Shown here: in pieces, positions 11,416 through 20,980 of the stretch
How positions within the stretch are numbered: position 1 is the stretch's first letter
Layout of the letters: each line of letters begins with the position of its first letter
NCBI GenBank assembly: GCA_035578135.1
Contig: JAQJVK010000007.1
Coordinates: 5,253,609-5,317,608 of the forward strand
Origin: Flexamia atlantica
Lineage: Eukaryota; Arthropoda; Insecta; Hemiptera; Cicadellidae
Reading direction: 5' to 3'
Length of the DNA stretch: 64,000 nt
The notes under the pieces: generated by a model
The model's database searches: none
What the model was told of the DNA's origin: nothing
What the model saw: the letters and a program-made list of their open reading frames with translations, nothing else
Translations under genes and position numbers: made by a program

Positions 11416-12759
11416 GTACAGTCATGTCACTGTCTATCAGACGGCCTCCACCCACACCGACTCCAACTACTACCACCAGGTACAGTCATGTCACTGTCTA
11501 TCAGACGGCCTCCACCCACACCGACTCCAACTACTACCATCAGGTACAGTCATGTCACAGTCTACCAGACGGCCTCCACCCACACCGACTCCAACTACTA
11601 CCACCAGGTACAGTCATGTCACTGTATATCGGACGGTCTCCACCCACACCGACTCCAACTACTACCACCAGGTACAGTCATGTCACTGTCTATCAGACGG
11701 CCTCCACCCACACCGACTCCAACTACTACCATCAGGTACAGTCATGTCACAGTCTACCAGACGGCCTCCACCCACACCGACTCCAACTACTACCACCAGG
11801 TACAGTCATGTCACTGTATATCGGACAGTCTCCACCCACACCGACTCCAACTACTACCACCGGGTACAGTCATGTCACTGTATATCAGACAGCCTCCACC
11901 CACACCGACTCCAACTACTATCACTGAGTACAGTCATGTCACTGTCTATCAGACGGCCTCTACCCACACCGAATCCAACTACTATCACTGGGTACAGTCA
12001 CGTCACTATCAAACGGCCTCCACCCACACCGACTCCAACTACGACCACCAGGTACAGTCATGTCACTGTCTATCAGACGGCCTCCACCCACACCGACTCC
12101 AACTACTACCACCGGGTACAGTCATGTCACTGTATATCGGACGGCCTCCACCCACACCGACTCCAACTACTACCACCGGGTACAGTCATGTCACTGTATA
12201 TCAGACAGCCTCCACCCACACCGACTCCAACTACTATCACTGGGTACAGTCACGTCACTATCAGACGGCCTCCACCCACACCGACTCCAACTACGACCAC
12301 CAGGTACAGTCATGTCACTGTCTATCAGACGGCCTCCACCCACACCGACTCCAACTACTACCACCGGGTACAGTCATGTCACTGTATATCAGACAGCCTC
12401 CACCCACACCGACTCCAACTACTACCACCAGGTACAGTCATGTCACTGTCTATCAGACGGCCTCCACCCACACCGACTCCAACTACTATTACTGGGTACA
12501 GTCACGTCACTATCAGACGGTCTCCACCCACACCGACTCCAACTACGACCACCAGGTACAGTCATGTCACTGTCTATCAGACGGCCTTTACCCACACCGA
12601 CTCCAACTACTACCACCGGGTACAGTCATGTCACTGTATATCAGACAGCCTCCACCCACACCGACTCCAACTACTACCACCAGGTACAGTCATGTCACTG
12701 TCTATCAGACGGCCTCCACCCACACCGACTCCAACCACTACATCCAGGTACAGTCTAGC
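11354..12759 (+). repeat. 64-bp minisatellite array 1, about 22 units, containing splice-donor motif
   Basis: The unit runs GTCATGTCACTGTCTATCAG then ACGGCCTCCACCCACACCGA then CTCCAACTACTACCACCAGG then TACA, 64 bp in all. Each unit carries CAG|GTACAGT, the donor of the upstream exon, and TGTCTATCAG|AC, which looks like a weak acceptor. Since 64 = 3n+1 and the unit lacks stops, two forward frames stay open for over 500 codons (11218-12780 and 11324-12895). Variants recur in blocks: a CATCAGG/CACAGTCTACCAG variant recurs after about 192 bp, and a shortened 60-bp unit (TCACTATCARACGG) recurs about every 252 bp, showing higher-order duplication. Confidence 0.95.
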
Positions 12760-13624
12760 CCTCTTGCCTCACCCCCATGACCGACCAAAATTCCTGACTG
12801 CACCAAGTCATGATGCTGATCGCACACGTATTTCATTTTGTCAGTTTTTCAGGATTGCGGCACACATTAAAAATCCTGCCAGGTGCATGAACTGATAAAG
12901 TTGCTTCTCCCAGTTCATTATCATATGCAGCACTTTTCTGCCAAAAAATGTTAACTTTGAAAAAAGGTGATCACTAGTGGCAAAGTAAAGGTTATCAGGA
13001 TTCGACCGAAATTGTTAATCTTTAATGGCGAAGTTCTGTTGAGTTGTTGCTGTTGCATAGGGGTGGCATTGTTGTGAACAGGAACATGTTTAAAGGCTGA
13101 TGTCTGTGATTGATTGTTTTCCATGTGAATTTTTTTTATGGCATATTGAGAGTTTTTTTGAGGTTTGATATTTTGGGAGTTCTCACAATGGATTTTAAAT
13201 TTATTGTTCCTCCTTTAGGCGTAAAACCAACAGTGTAAATTTTCAGGCCTCAAAACACTATTTTTATCAGTTTATTCGAATTTGGCAGGATTTTTAATGG
13301 ATGCGAGGCGCGGCCTTAAAGAAATGCTGTAAAAATAAAATGCAAGATTGGTCTGCAGCTAGCTTGGCTTGCATTGCGGCCAGGAATGGAGCTGTTGGCC
13401 CCACACCCGGTCATGGGAGCAAGGCAACACCAGACATAGTGGCAGAACATCAGTTAAGTTCAACTGGACAGCCCTCACATACCCTGTGTAAAATTAAGAC
13501 AATCTTAGGTGAAAGCTAACTTAGAATTATATTACATGTTCTCTCGATACCTATTGAATTATTTGAAAGGTCGAAGACAGCATGTATACACTATTATAAT
13601 ATTTGTTAAATTTTTATTCATTTG
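12760..13624. other. Intron segment with a flank shared with array 2
   Basis: The first 75 bp (12757-12832, beginning TCTAGCCCTCTTGCCTCACC) closely match 22610-22690, which lies downstream of minisatellite array 2, so the array plus its right flank was duplicated between two introns. The rest is unremarkable intron without a recognised exon. Confidence 0.6.
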
Positions 13625-13628
13625 TGAC

Positions 13629-13698
13629 GCCACACTGTCGCAGTGCCACTGATAATTTTGTGAGACCACACTGTCGCAGTGCCTCTCATCAGTTTGTG
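13629..13698 (+). repeat. Two-copy 36-bp tandem duplication before a splice acceptor
   Basis: Copies at 13629-13662 and 13665-13698 share CCACACTGTCGCAGTGCC and a TTTGTG end. They sit directly upstream of the acceptor TTGTCGCTTGCAG at 13699-13711, so the duplication extends the branch-point and pyrimidine region of the intron. Confidence 0.75.
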
Positions 13699-13711
13699 TT
13701 GTCGCTTGCAG

Positions 13712-13934
13712 GGGGCGTCACCGCAGCTGCAGGCGAAGCTGTCACCCAAGCTGTCCCCGGGCCTGCTGGGCGTGGGAGGGTCGATACTGCACGGAACTCC
13801 TGTGTCTTCGCCCTCCCTCTACACCGCGGCCTCAACGCAGCAAGCACCGGCGCGCTACGACTCCTCACCTTTGCTTCGTCAGATGACTCCGCCCCACTCC
13901 ACGAAGGAGGCCTCCACCGGCTCCATCACACAAG
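13712..13934 (+). CDS. Smr: Smrter exon with GSITQG signature
   Basis: The acceptor GTCGCTTGCAG precedes the exon, and the donor CACAAG|GTATAC follows it. The frame reads GASPQLQAKLSPKLSPGLLG and on through a Ser/Pro/Thr-rich stretch to TGSITQG. The GSITQG-TP block, completed by the next exon at 32572, is a hallmark of NCoR/SMRT corepressors, nuclear scaffold proteins that bridge unliganded nuclear receptors to histone deacetylase complexes. The exon starts at phase 0 and ends after the first base of a Gly codon. Repeat-unit sequence begins right after its donor (13936 onward), so the donor is embedded in minisatellite-like DNA here as well. The encoded region is low-complexity and probably disordered. 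Confidence is high because of the signature and the phase match. Confidence 0.85.
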
Positions 13935-13935
13935 G

Positions 13936-14092
13936 TATACAACTACTACCACCGGGTACAGTCATGTCACTGTTTATCGGACAGCCTCCACCCACACCGA
14001 CTCCAACTACGACCACCAGGTACAGTCATGTCACTGTATATTGGACGGCCTCCACCCACACCGACTCCAACCACTACCGCTGGGTAAGTTTT
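13936..14092 (+). repeat. Minisatellite array 2, left remnant (about 2.5 units)
   Basis: The same 64-bp unit as array 1 starts immediately after the exon donor, with TATACAACTACTACCACCGG, and runs through two more units before ending at GCTGGGTAAG. A T-rich run follows, consistent with the poly(A) end of a reverse-strand LINE inserted into the array; the right part of the array resumes at 20981. Confidence 0.9.
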
Positions 14093-15110
14093 TTTATTTT
14101 GTATTTATTTTTTGGTTTATTAATCATATTCTTAACAGATTAAAGGTCAAATGTTTATATTAAATAATGGAGTAGGAGTGTGTGTTTGTTGTTATGGGGT
14201 TCTAGTCCTCCACTGAAGAAACTCTTGAATGGAGTAGAACGGACGTTATAGAAGCCAGGTTTTCAGCTGTCGGATGACTTCTCTTTCTGGCAGTCTTCTT
14301 ATGTGGTCCGACAAAGTGTTGTAGAAAAGGGCTCCTCTGTATGAAGGTTTTTTTCTCTGTCAGGCTTAGGTGGTGTTGGTCAAGTTGGAAGGATGCCTGT
14401 CTTCTGTTCTTGTTTGGCCAGTTGTTACTACATGAGTTATTGTTTCTTAGATGTAGAGTCCAATAATTGTCAGGATTCCAAGTTCCTTGAAAGCTGCCCG
14501 ACATGTATCTGAGGCTCCAAGTCCTTTTAAAGTTCTGATTGTTCTTTTTTGAATAATAAGGACTCTGGAGGTTTGTGGATGTTGTCCCCCCCCCAAGCTA
14601 TCAGACCATACCTCATATGAGATTCAAATAGCAAGAAGTAAGCTGTTAGTGCTACTTGAGGGCTTGTAATTTGTTTGGTTCTTCTTATTACATGGAGGCT
14701 ACTGTTTAATTTTTTGCCAAGTTCATTCACATGGGGTTCCCAGGATGGATTGTGGTCCATAATTAATCCTAGATATTTTCCTGAAAAATTTGTATTTACT
14801 TCTGGAAGACCTTCATGATCGTTTTGATTAGGGGTGTGGATTAGCTGTTGAGTTTTTGAAGTGTTTAGGACCAGGTCGTTGAGAAGGCAGTACTGCTTTG
14901 CCATATGAAAGGAAATGTATTAGTCAACATCTAGCTGAGATTTTGTTCTTGATTGCTACGATCAAGGCTGTGTCATCAGCATACATGACTGTTTCACAGT
15001 AGTTCTCTAATTAATCTGGGAAGTCATTGGTTAACAGAATGTATAGGACAGGCCCGACCACTGAACCTTGAGGAACTCCCCTGTGGACTGGTAGCTGCTC
15101 AGATTTTGCT
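14093..15110 (-). pseudogene. Reverse-strand LINE, C-terminal RT part (left half of a split element)
   Basis: On the minus strand the sequence encodes the RT catalytic YADDTAL near 14960-14990, preceded by GVPQGSVVGPVLYILLTNDF and followed by the thumb region (LNTSKTQQLIHTPNQ, YLGLIMDHNPSW, GLIAWGG). Frames are broken at several points (14527-14904 and 14202-14504 are the longest open pieces). It continues upstream at 19996-20980: the two halves meet in the conserved SYLSNRRQ...GVPQG region, so 15111-19995 is a later insertion. The element is of jockey/CR1-like non-LTR type; the exact clade is not determined. The left end is T-rich, the poly(A) side. Confidence 0.8.
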
Positions 15111-15870
15111 TTTTAGCAAATTTCCTTAAAGGAATATGCTATTACCATAGGTCTCATGGTAAGACCTAAGCCCGAGACCATGTTAACTTTTCATTTTGGG
15201 GCCCCAAAATGCAAAAAACACTATTTGTTTGAATTTATAATATATCTGTTAACACGATAGCGGCCGCAAATATGGTCCGATCCTAATGAAATTTGGTACA
15301 GACGTGTAAAGTAAGTGGTAATAACTCGGACGAGTTCGTAAACCAGCATGATCGGACCACTGGAAGGGGGGGGTAAAGGGGGGTAAACCCCCCCAAAAAT
15401 GGTTTTTTTGAGTTTTTTTACATAGAAAAATAAAAATAATCCAATTTTTGTTGCTACTATTGGCAAACAATTTGGTATTTTGAAACACTGCTCTATATCC
15501 ATTGGTTACCGAGATAGAAAGTGGTAAACACAGTATGTTGTCCCAATGTTAACCTTATGGGAAATAAGTAAAATTCTATATCTCGCTTATTTCTCAACAT
15601 ATCTTTATAAAACTTGATAAATGGCTTCTTCTAGTTCAGATCTACTAAATATTGAACTAAAATCACCCAGTTTTAATATACCTGTAGCAGCAAACCTGCA
15701 TACTCATTCCCCATGTTATTCTTATGGAGCTTACAAAAACATGTCAAATCTCGCGATGTTGGATTGAAATATGTTGATTTGCATTTGAAATTCACTGAGT
15801 ATGCAGGTCTGTTGCAACGGGGGTATTGTATTATATTTTCTTGTTGGGAGATGATTGGTCTGCCCAAGTA
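15111..15870. mobile_element. Interspersed repeat 'ACGATAGCGGCCGC' family, copy 1
   Basis: This block is closely related to 52681-53435 and to the split copy at 42367-44400. Shared landmarks in order are GGTCTCATGGTAAGACCTAA, a TA-rich or TTATAATATATC spacer, CACGATAGCGGCC, ATGGTCCGATCCTAATGAAA, CGGACGAGTTCG, a run of G's then GGTAAAGGGG, CAATGTTAACCTTATGGGAA and a terminal CTGCAACGGGGGTAT. No ORF of note exists and no TIR was identified, so the class is unknown. Confidence 0.75.
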
Positions 15871-15899
15871 GATTATTAAAAAAATAAAGTCAGGAAGTT

Positions 15900-16258
15900 T
15901 TTTTTCTTTTCAGACAGCTTCAAGAGGTTTTAATTTTAAATAAATTGAAACTTAGTTACTATGCTTATTGTCAAGCCTTATTCATGGGTGGGATTATCGC
16001 CTGGGGAGGTTATCGATCCATATTAGAACCACTGAACATCATTCAAAAATCTATAATTATCACTGCTTTTAGGTAGAGCTTTTCTCAAAACCTTTTCAGA
16101 AATCTTCCACCATACCTGCAAAATCACCAAAACTACACATTAACCACTTACAAGAAGCATGTTACAGACTGGTTGAGGGAAATAGGAAGGGATGCTATGG
16201 AGGCGGTCATCTCCATGCTGGCTTTCTTCTTTTATTTGTCTGAGTTATCTGGACAGGT
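15900..16258 (+). pseudogene. LINE RT C-terminal fragment (same family as 44596-46073)
   Basis: Translation on the plus strand gives a GGIIAWGGYRSILEPLNIIQ stretch followed, after a stop, by FRNLPPYLQNHQNYTLTTYK and WLREIGRDAMEAVI. These match the C-terminal region at 45290-45720 (AIIAWGGAYKSTLQPL, YRNLPESLKD, WLEQIGRDN). Everything upstream is missing and there is an internal deletion. A 3' tail of the same kind (GTATTTGAATTGAATTG) occurs at 19973-19995, so the CR1-like element 16261-19680 appears to have inserted into this one. Confidence 0.65.
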
Positions 16259-16263
16259 AGACT

Positions 16264-16722
16264 TTGACCAGTAACTTAACGGAGGAACAGGGTGTCGCTG
16301 AGCCAGGCTTCAACTCTATGGCAGACCTGTTGAGTACTGCAAAACTAAAGTTCCCAAACTCTATCATCATTGAAAATAGTGTTCTGACAAGGAAGGATAT
16401 AAGACAGAAAGCCCTCTTCTACTTTAATGAACAGTTGATGTTGATGTGTAATAATTTCAATATTGAGTTCCTTGACACCAGTGCTGTGGTTCAATATCAT
16501 CATCTAGTGCGTGACGGGACTCACTTGAATAGGAAGGGGAATTACTGTTTTGGTGATCTAATTTTTCATTCATTGAGGATAGTTCATGAAGCTGTTTCTG
16601 CTGAGCCAAAAGGTGTGTGTTCCAGCCCTCAAGTATCACACGCTGATGATCCAGTTTCCCCTGCTTTGAGAAGTAACCTGTCGGGAAACGACAACGTGGA
16701 TCTACCAATAGTTGTAGAGTAG
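16264..16722 (+). pseudogene. Esterase (SGNH) domain remnant of the CR1-like element
   Basis: The 152-residue open frame contains FPNSIIIENSVLTRKDIR, NEQLMLMCNNFNIEFLD and the block-V-like RDGTHLNRKGN, whose Asp and His correspond to the catalytic D-x-x-H of SGNH hydrolases. The corresponding part of copy 2 (47040-47290) has RDGVHFKRPAM. The nucleophile block GDSF is missing because the copy is 5'-truncated. The frame ends IVVE-stop, but the next frame reads RVAHVNIRSL straight into the endonuclease, so a frameshift separates the two in this copy. Esterase domains are known in ORF1 of CR1 and L2 elements, where they are thought to act on lipids or RNP handling; the function here is inferred. 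Confidence 0.7.
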
Positions 16723-17951
16723 CGCATGTAAATATTAGATCACTAAATACAGGTTTTGAAGAGCTATGTTCCGTAGTGGATGATTTCCAGTTTGACTTGT
16801 TGGGAATCACGGAGTCATGGTTATCTCCGGAGACCCCCTCTCATGTTTTTGACGTGCCTTGTTATTCTCTTCATCGTAGCGATAGACCAATTGATTTGGG
16901 AGATGGAGGTGGAGGTGTAGCTCTCTATGTAAAGCAAGGAATTAAGTTTGTTCGTGTTTGTCTTCAAAATGTTGACAACCGTATTGAACATATCAGTGGA
17001 GTTGTTAATTTCAAAGGTTTTAAGCTCCTCATCTGCATTGCATACAAACCTCCAGACGTTCCTTATTCTACCTTAAGTTCCTTAACCCACGCTCTGTACA
17101 TCGATGAGTCACCGGATGTTGATTCAGTGATTTTGCTGGGTGATTTGAATGTGAATCTTCTAGACAAAACAAGGGCTGATGTAAAATATCTTGACAGAAT
17201 TCTTCAATTAATGGGTCTTGCTGAGATCATTAAAGAGCCCACACGTGTTACAGAAAGCTCATCCTCTCTGATTGATTTGATAATTGTTGATAAAGCCCAC
17301 AATATTGAAGTAGGAATGGTTGACACTTCCAACATTTTTACTCACAATGGAAAACGGATCACTGACCATAAGCTGACTTACTGTGAGGTGCCATGCAATA
17401 AGCCCAAAACTAAAGCAAAGTTTATTACATATCGAAATTTCAGAGATTTTGATGGCGATAAGTTTATTGACGTTGTTTCCAATTTACAATGGGATAACGT
17501 AAAGACAAAGCACAACGTAAACGATATCGCTGATGTAATAACTACAAACATAATTCAAGTGTTTGATGAATGTGCTCCCATGGTGAGAAAAAGAATAACA
17601 AGAAAGAAATCACCTTGGAGAGACTCAAATGTAAAATATCTTACAAGGAAAAAGAATAAATGTAAAAATGACTACCTGACTCTGAAAACGCAGGCTTCAA
17701 GAAATGCTTATTGCAGAGCTCGCAATGCGCTAAATGTGGCCATAAGATTAGCGAAGAGAAAGTATTTTACTGAGAACCTGAATACAAAAAACCCTAAGAC
17801 CTTCTGGGCTACTTTACGAGCAGGAGGAGTAATGAGTCCAGTTGAAACAAAAGATCATTCTATTGGACTAGAAGATTTAAACCATTACTTTTCAACTATG
17901 GGTTGTAGCAAGACTGTGAGCACAGAAAAACTGAGATTTTTTAACAAATAA
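16716..17951 (+). pseudogene. APE-type endonuclease and linker of CR1-like LINE copy 1
   Basis: The endonuclease motifs are in order: HVNIRSLN, GITESWL (metal-binding Glu), GGGGVALYVK, IAYKPP, LLGDLNVNL (catalytic Asp/Asn), SSSLIDLIIV and ITDHKLTYC (SDH-type catalytic His). Such an enzyme nicks genomic DNA to prime reverse transcription in the nucleus. The open frame of about 410 residues continues through the linker rich in Lys/Arg and into NPKTFWATL before a frameshift near 17945. The first in-frame ATG-like start is not meaningful, because the frame is open from upstream and in copy 2 it is fused to the esterase. Confidence 0.85.
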
Positions 17952-18713
17952 ATGTGCAGGGATAAAATCACCATTTACTTTTTCTCCTGTCTCAGAAAGT
18001 AAGGTAAAGGAGTTGATGAACAGTATCACAAGTACTGCATTTGGTGTGGATTGAATATCCATAAAAATGGTCAGAGGTTTGAGCCCTTTCTGTATTGGAG
18101 CAGTTACTCACTTGATCAATGTATCACTGGACACTGGCAATTTTCCTTCTAGTTGGAAGCAGAGCGTGGTAGTTCCTCTCCAAAAACCCTAAACCCTTCT
18201 TTGGTCTCTGATTTCCGACCTATTTCAATCCTCCCTGTCATATCCAAAATACTGGAAAAGGTTGTGGCAGAGCAATTGGTCTTCTATTTAGAATCCAAAG
18301 GATTACTTCCTGAAACACAATCAGGATTTAGGCAGGGGTTTAGCACTTGCTCAGCACTTCTCAATGTTATTGACGAAATGATCACAGCAAAAGATAATGG
18401 CCTAGAGAGTGTGATGACTTCTCTCGACTTCTCCCAGGCTTTTGATTCAGTAAATTTCGATTTGCTGCTTGCAAAGCTAAGGTTTTATCAGTTTGACGAT
18501 ATCTCAGTAAGGTGGTTTTCATCATACTTGACTGGGCGTACTCAACGAACAAAGGTTAACGGACAGCTCTCGTCAGCACTTTCTAGGTTTGTTGGTGTTC
18601 CTCAAGGCAGTTGCTTGGGACCGATTCTTTTCCTTATATACACTGCAGATTTAAAAGATAATTTGAGTCACTGTTCTTTACACTCTTATGCAGATGTTCC
18701 CAACTGTTAATTT
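17952..18713 (+). pseudogene. Reverse transcriptase fingers/palm, broken, of CR1-like LINE copy 1
   Basis: The stretch begins with SPFTFSPVSESKVKEL, has a stop at about 18051, then WKQSVVVPLQK, a frameshift near 18185, and an open frame with DFRPISILPVISKILEKVV, QSGFRQGFSTCSAL, the first catalytic Asp region SLDFSQAFDSVNFD and GVPQGSCLGPILFLIYT. The catalytic YADD box appears as SYAD followed by a frameshift (about 18690), so this RT cannot be active. Equivalent residues are intact in copy 2 (49151-50755). Confidence 0.85.
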
Positions 18714-18719
18714 CTTTTA

Positions 18720-19525
18720 AGCCCTCTGAAACCGCTGAAGCTATTCGTTGTATCAACACTGATTTAGAGAGTGTATATAGATGGTCGGACGATCATGGTT
18801 TTCTATTGAACTCTAGTAAATGTTCTGTCTTGATTGTAGATAGGTCATCTTCTGGTGCCCAATCAACGAATAGTTGTGTTGAACAGTGTATCTTTGTTGA
18901 TGGCAAACCATTGACTTCAAGTAATATTCTTAAGATTCTCGGTGTCACTCTCGATTCCCAACTTGATTTTTCTCACCATGTCAAAGCTATTTGTAAAACA
19001 GTAACAATACGTTTAAAAACCCTTCGCAGATTAAGCTCAATTTTGCCAGAACTTTCTAGGCTGGAAATCGTCCGTTCAACCATTTTTCCTGTGATTTACT
19101 ATGCTCTTCCTGCTTTTGCCTGTTGTCTTACTCAGGAAAATTTGATGATCCTTACCCGGCTGCAGAACAGAGTTCTTAGATTCGTCTACAATCTGAAAAA
19201 ATTTGATCACATCAGCGAGTACAGGTTGCGTTCCAATGTGTTGTCAATTATGGGCTCCTCCGACATGCAAACTGTCAATCTGATCCATAAAGTTCTTCAG
19301 ACGGGAAAGCCTGAGTACCTTAGGAAAAAGTTGGTGTTTAGACATGAAATCAATGAGCACAGCACCCGACAGGACAGTCTGTTGCACTTGCCAAAGACTA
19401 AACTGGAAACGGGGAAGAAGGGGTTTAGCTACTTTGGTCCAAAAAAGTACAATGCTTTGCCACCCACTTTAAAAGAGTACAATTGCAATAGGTTTAAGAA
19501 ATGTGTAAGAGAAGTGTTTATCTAA
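18720..19525 (+). pseudogene. RT thumb/C-terminal part of CR1-like LINE copy 1
   Basis: Open frame after the YADD frameshift: CINTDLESVYRWSDDHGFLL, LKILGVTLDSQLDFSHHV, RLQNRVLRFVYNL, and the end KKGFSYFGPKKYNALPPTLK with a stop at 19525. The end aligns with the frameshifted tail of copy 2, where KSFSYFGPVLYNDLPGILKS is read after 50700. The 3'UTR is about 150 bp, with TAAATAAAG before the TTATTTA tail. Confidence 0.8.
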
Positions 19526-19689
19526 ACTGCTTATATATACTTTTTTTTGTTTTTATATTATATTATTATACTGTTCATTTATTTATTTGACAAAAGTTGT
19601 CATGAAAAACAGAGTTTGTACTTTGATGAACGCTGGCTAAATAAAGACCTTATTTATTTAATTATTTATTCAACTATTTTGAAATTGTT

Positions 19690-19995
19690 TAAACTCTCAT
19701 GATTTTTTAAATTTTTATTATAAACAGTTCTATTTAATTTATAACATTTTATTAATTTCATTTCCTACTCAATTAATTTTCTCCAAATTTTTTTATTTTT
19801 TCTGCCAAGTTTATAAAGGGATAAAGACTTTTTAATTATAAGGGCTCGTGCCTGCGCACAGGTTAGCCAGCCTATGCAGGCACTATTTCCAATGTACTTT
19901 ATATTATTTCATTGTTTATAATAGTTAATTTATTTATTATATCCATACTGTCTTGTATCTTAACTTGATTTGAAATAAACGTATTTGAATTGAAT
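19690..19995 (+). mobile_element. 3'UTR and tail of the jockey-like LINE split by the CR1 element
   Basis: The segment has no coding capacity. It ends AAATAAACGTATTTGAATTG AATTG, the tail type of the LINE at 44596-46073 (AAATAAAGATATTTGAATTG). GCCTGCGCACAGGTTAGCC resembles the CGCACAGGATTC block of that family's 3'UTR. It is therefore read as the right half of the element whose coding remnant is at 15900-16258. Confidence 0.6.
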
Positions 19996-20980
19996 TGATT
20001 TCTACCAATTGCCTCCTGTTGCTTAGGTAGCTCCTGAACCAGTTCAGATACCCACCACTAATTCCAAGTGATTGTAGCTTTGATATTATTAGTTTATGGT
20101 CTAGACAATCGAAAGCTTTGCTGAAATCCAAAAAAATGCTAGTTCTAATGTTTCCTTCTTCAACATTGTTGCTGATAGTTTCTATTAATTGTACTATTGC
20201 CGTTGTTGTGGACATATTTTTGGTAAATCCATGTTATCTAGGAGTCAGTAGTTGGTGCTGACTGAGATGGGTCAGGAGCCTCATCAATATTACCCGCTTT
20301 AGGATTTTTGAAAAGGTTGAAGTAAGAGGTGTAGGCCGACAGCTGTTAGCTTCCTTTTTTTATCCACTTTTGTATTTGGGGTAAACTTTTGCAAGTTTTA
20401 ATTTGCTGGGAAAAGTTCCTTGAGTGATTGATTGATTTGTTGATTATAGCTGTCAGAGGGGCTGTGATTTCATTTTTGCATTTTTTTATTATTTTTGACG
20501 ATATCTCATCCTCTCCAGCTGAAGTTTTTGATTTTAATGAGTCAATAATTTTCCCAATTTCTTGCTTGTTTATTCTTGAGAAAGTTAATTTTGGAATTTG
20601 AGGTTGTTGCGTTGGTCTATTATTCTCGGGTATTTGAGGTTTTGCATTTGAGTTTTTGGAAAGAGTTTTATCGGCTACTGTTACAAAAAAATTGTTTAAG
20701 TGATCAGCAATATCTGATGGTGAGTTAATGATCTCTTCTCCCACTTTCAGTTCCCCAGTTGTATTTTAGTGGATTTTTCCTACCTCTCACTACTTACAAA
20801 CCCTCCACATGACTTTTGATTTGTTCTCAGATCTTTCAATAAAATCTGCATTGGACTGTTTTCTAAGGGTTTTTAGTTTTGAATCATAGGCCTTCTTACT
20901 TCGAGCTGTTTCTCTTCTGTCATCCAGGAGGCCAGTGGTGAGCTCTCTCTTAGTGCCTCCAGGTTGAGTCTTTTTTTTAG
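19996..20980 (-). pseudogene. Reverse-strand LINE, N-terminal RT part (right half of split element)
   Basis: Minus-strand frames encode a pre-RT region (NSPSDIADHLNNFFVTVADK, SLKSKTSAGEDEISSKIIKK, TAPLTAIINKSI at 20346-20744), then after a frameshift the RT palm (TSIFLDFSKAFDCLDHKLII, SYLSNRRQLVEI at 19996-20215). The reading continues in the left half at 14093-15110. The element therefore spanned about 2 kb of RT before being split by 4.9 kb of later insertions. Its 5' side (20980) abuts minisatellite array 2, into which it inserted. Confidence 0.8.

Larger units (their letters stand above)
16261..19680 (+). mobile_element. CR1/L2-like non-LTR retrotransposon, 5'-truncated copy 1
   Basis: Reading order is the C-terminal part of an SGNH esterase, an APE-type endonuclease, RT and a 3'UTR. 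The 3' end (GAACGCTGGCTAAATAAAGA then TTATTTA-type repeats, 19628-19675) matches that of the longer copy at 46074-51022, showing they are one family. It lacks the coiled-coil and the first part of the esterase. Frameshifts and stops (near 16720, 17945, 18051, 18185 and 18700) make it inactive. It sits inside a jockey-like LINE, which itself sits inside the reverse LINE 14093-20980. Confidence 0.85.

Noticed and set aside
11354..12759. CRISPR-like array
   Set aside because: The 64-bp units are contiguous with no unique spacers, the genome is eukaryotic, and the unit is derived from a coding exon and its donor.
11218..12895. A 520-residue repetitive protein gene
   Set aside because: The long open frames arise from a stop-free 64-bp repeat read in several frames at once; codon frame changes every unit, and the phase match from the 11415 donor to 13712 shows the array is normally intron.
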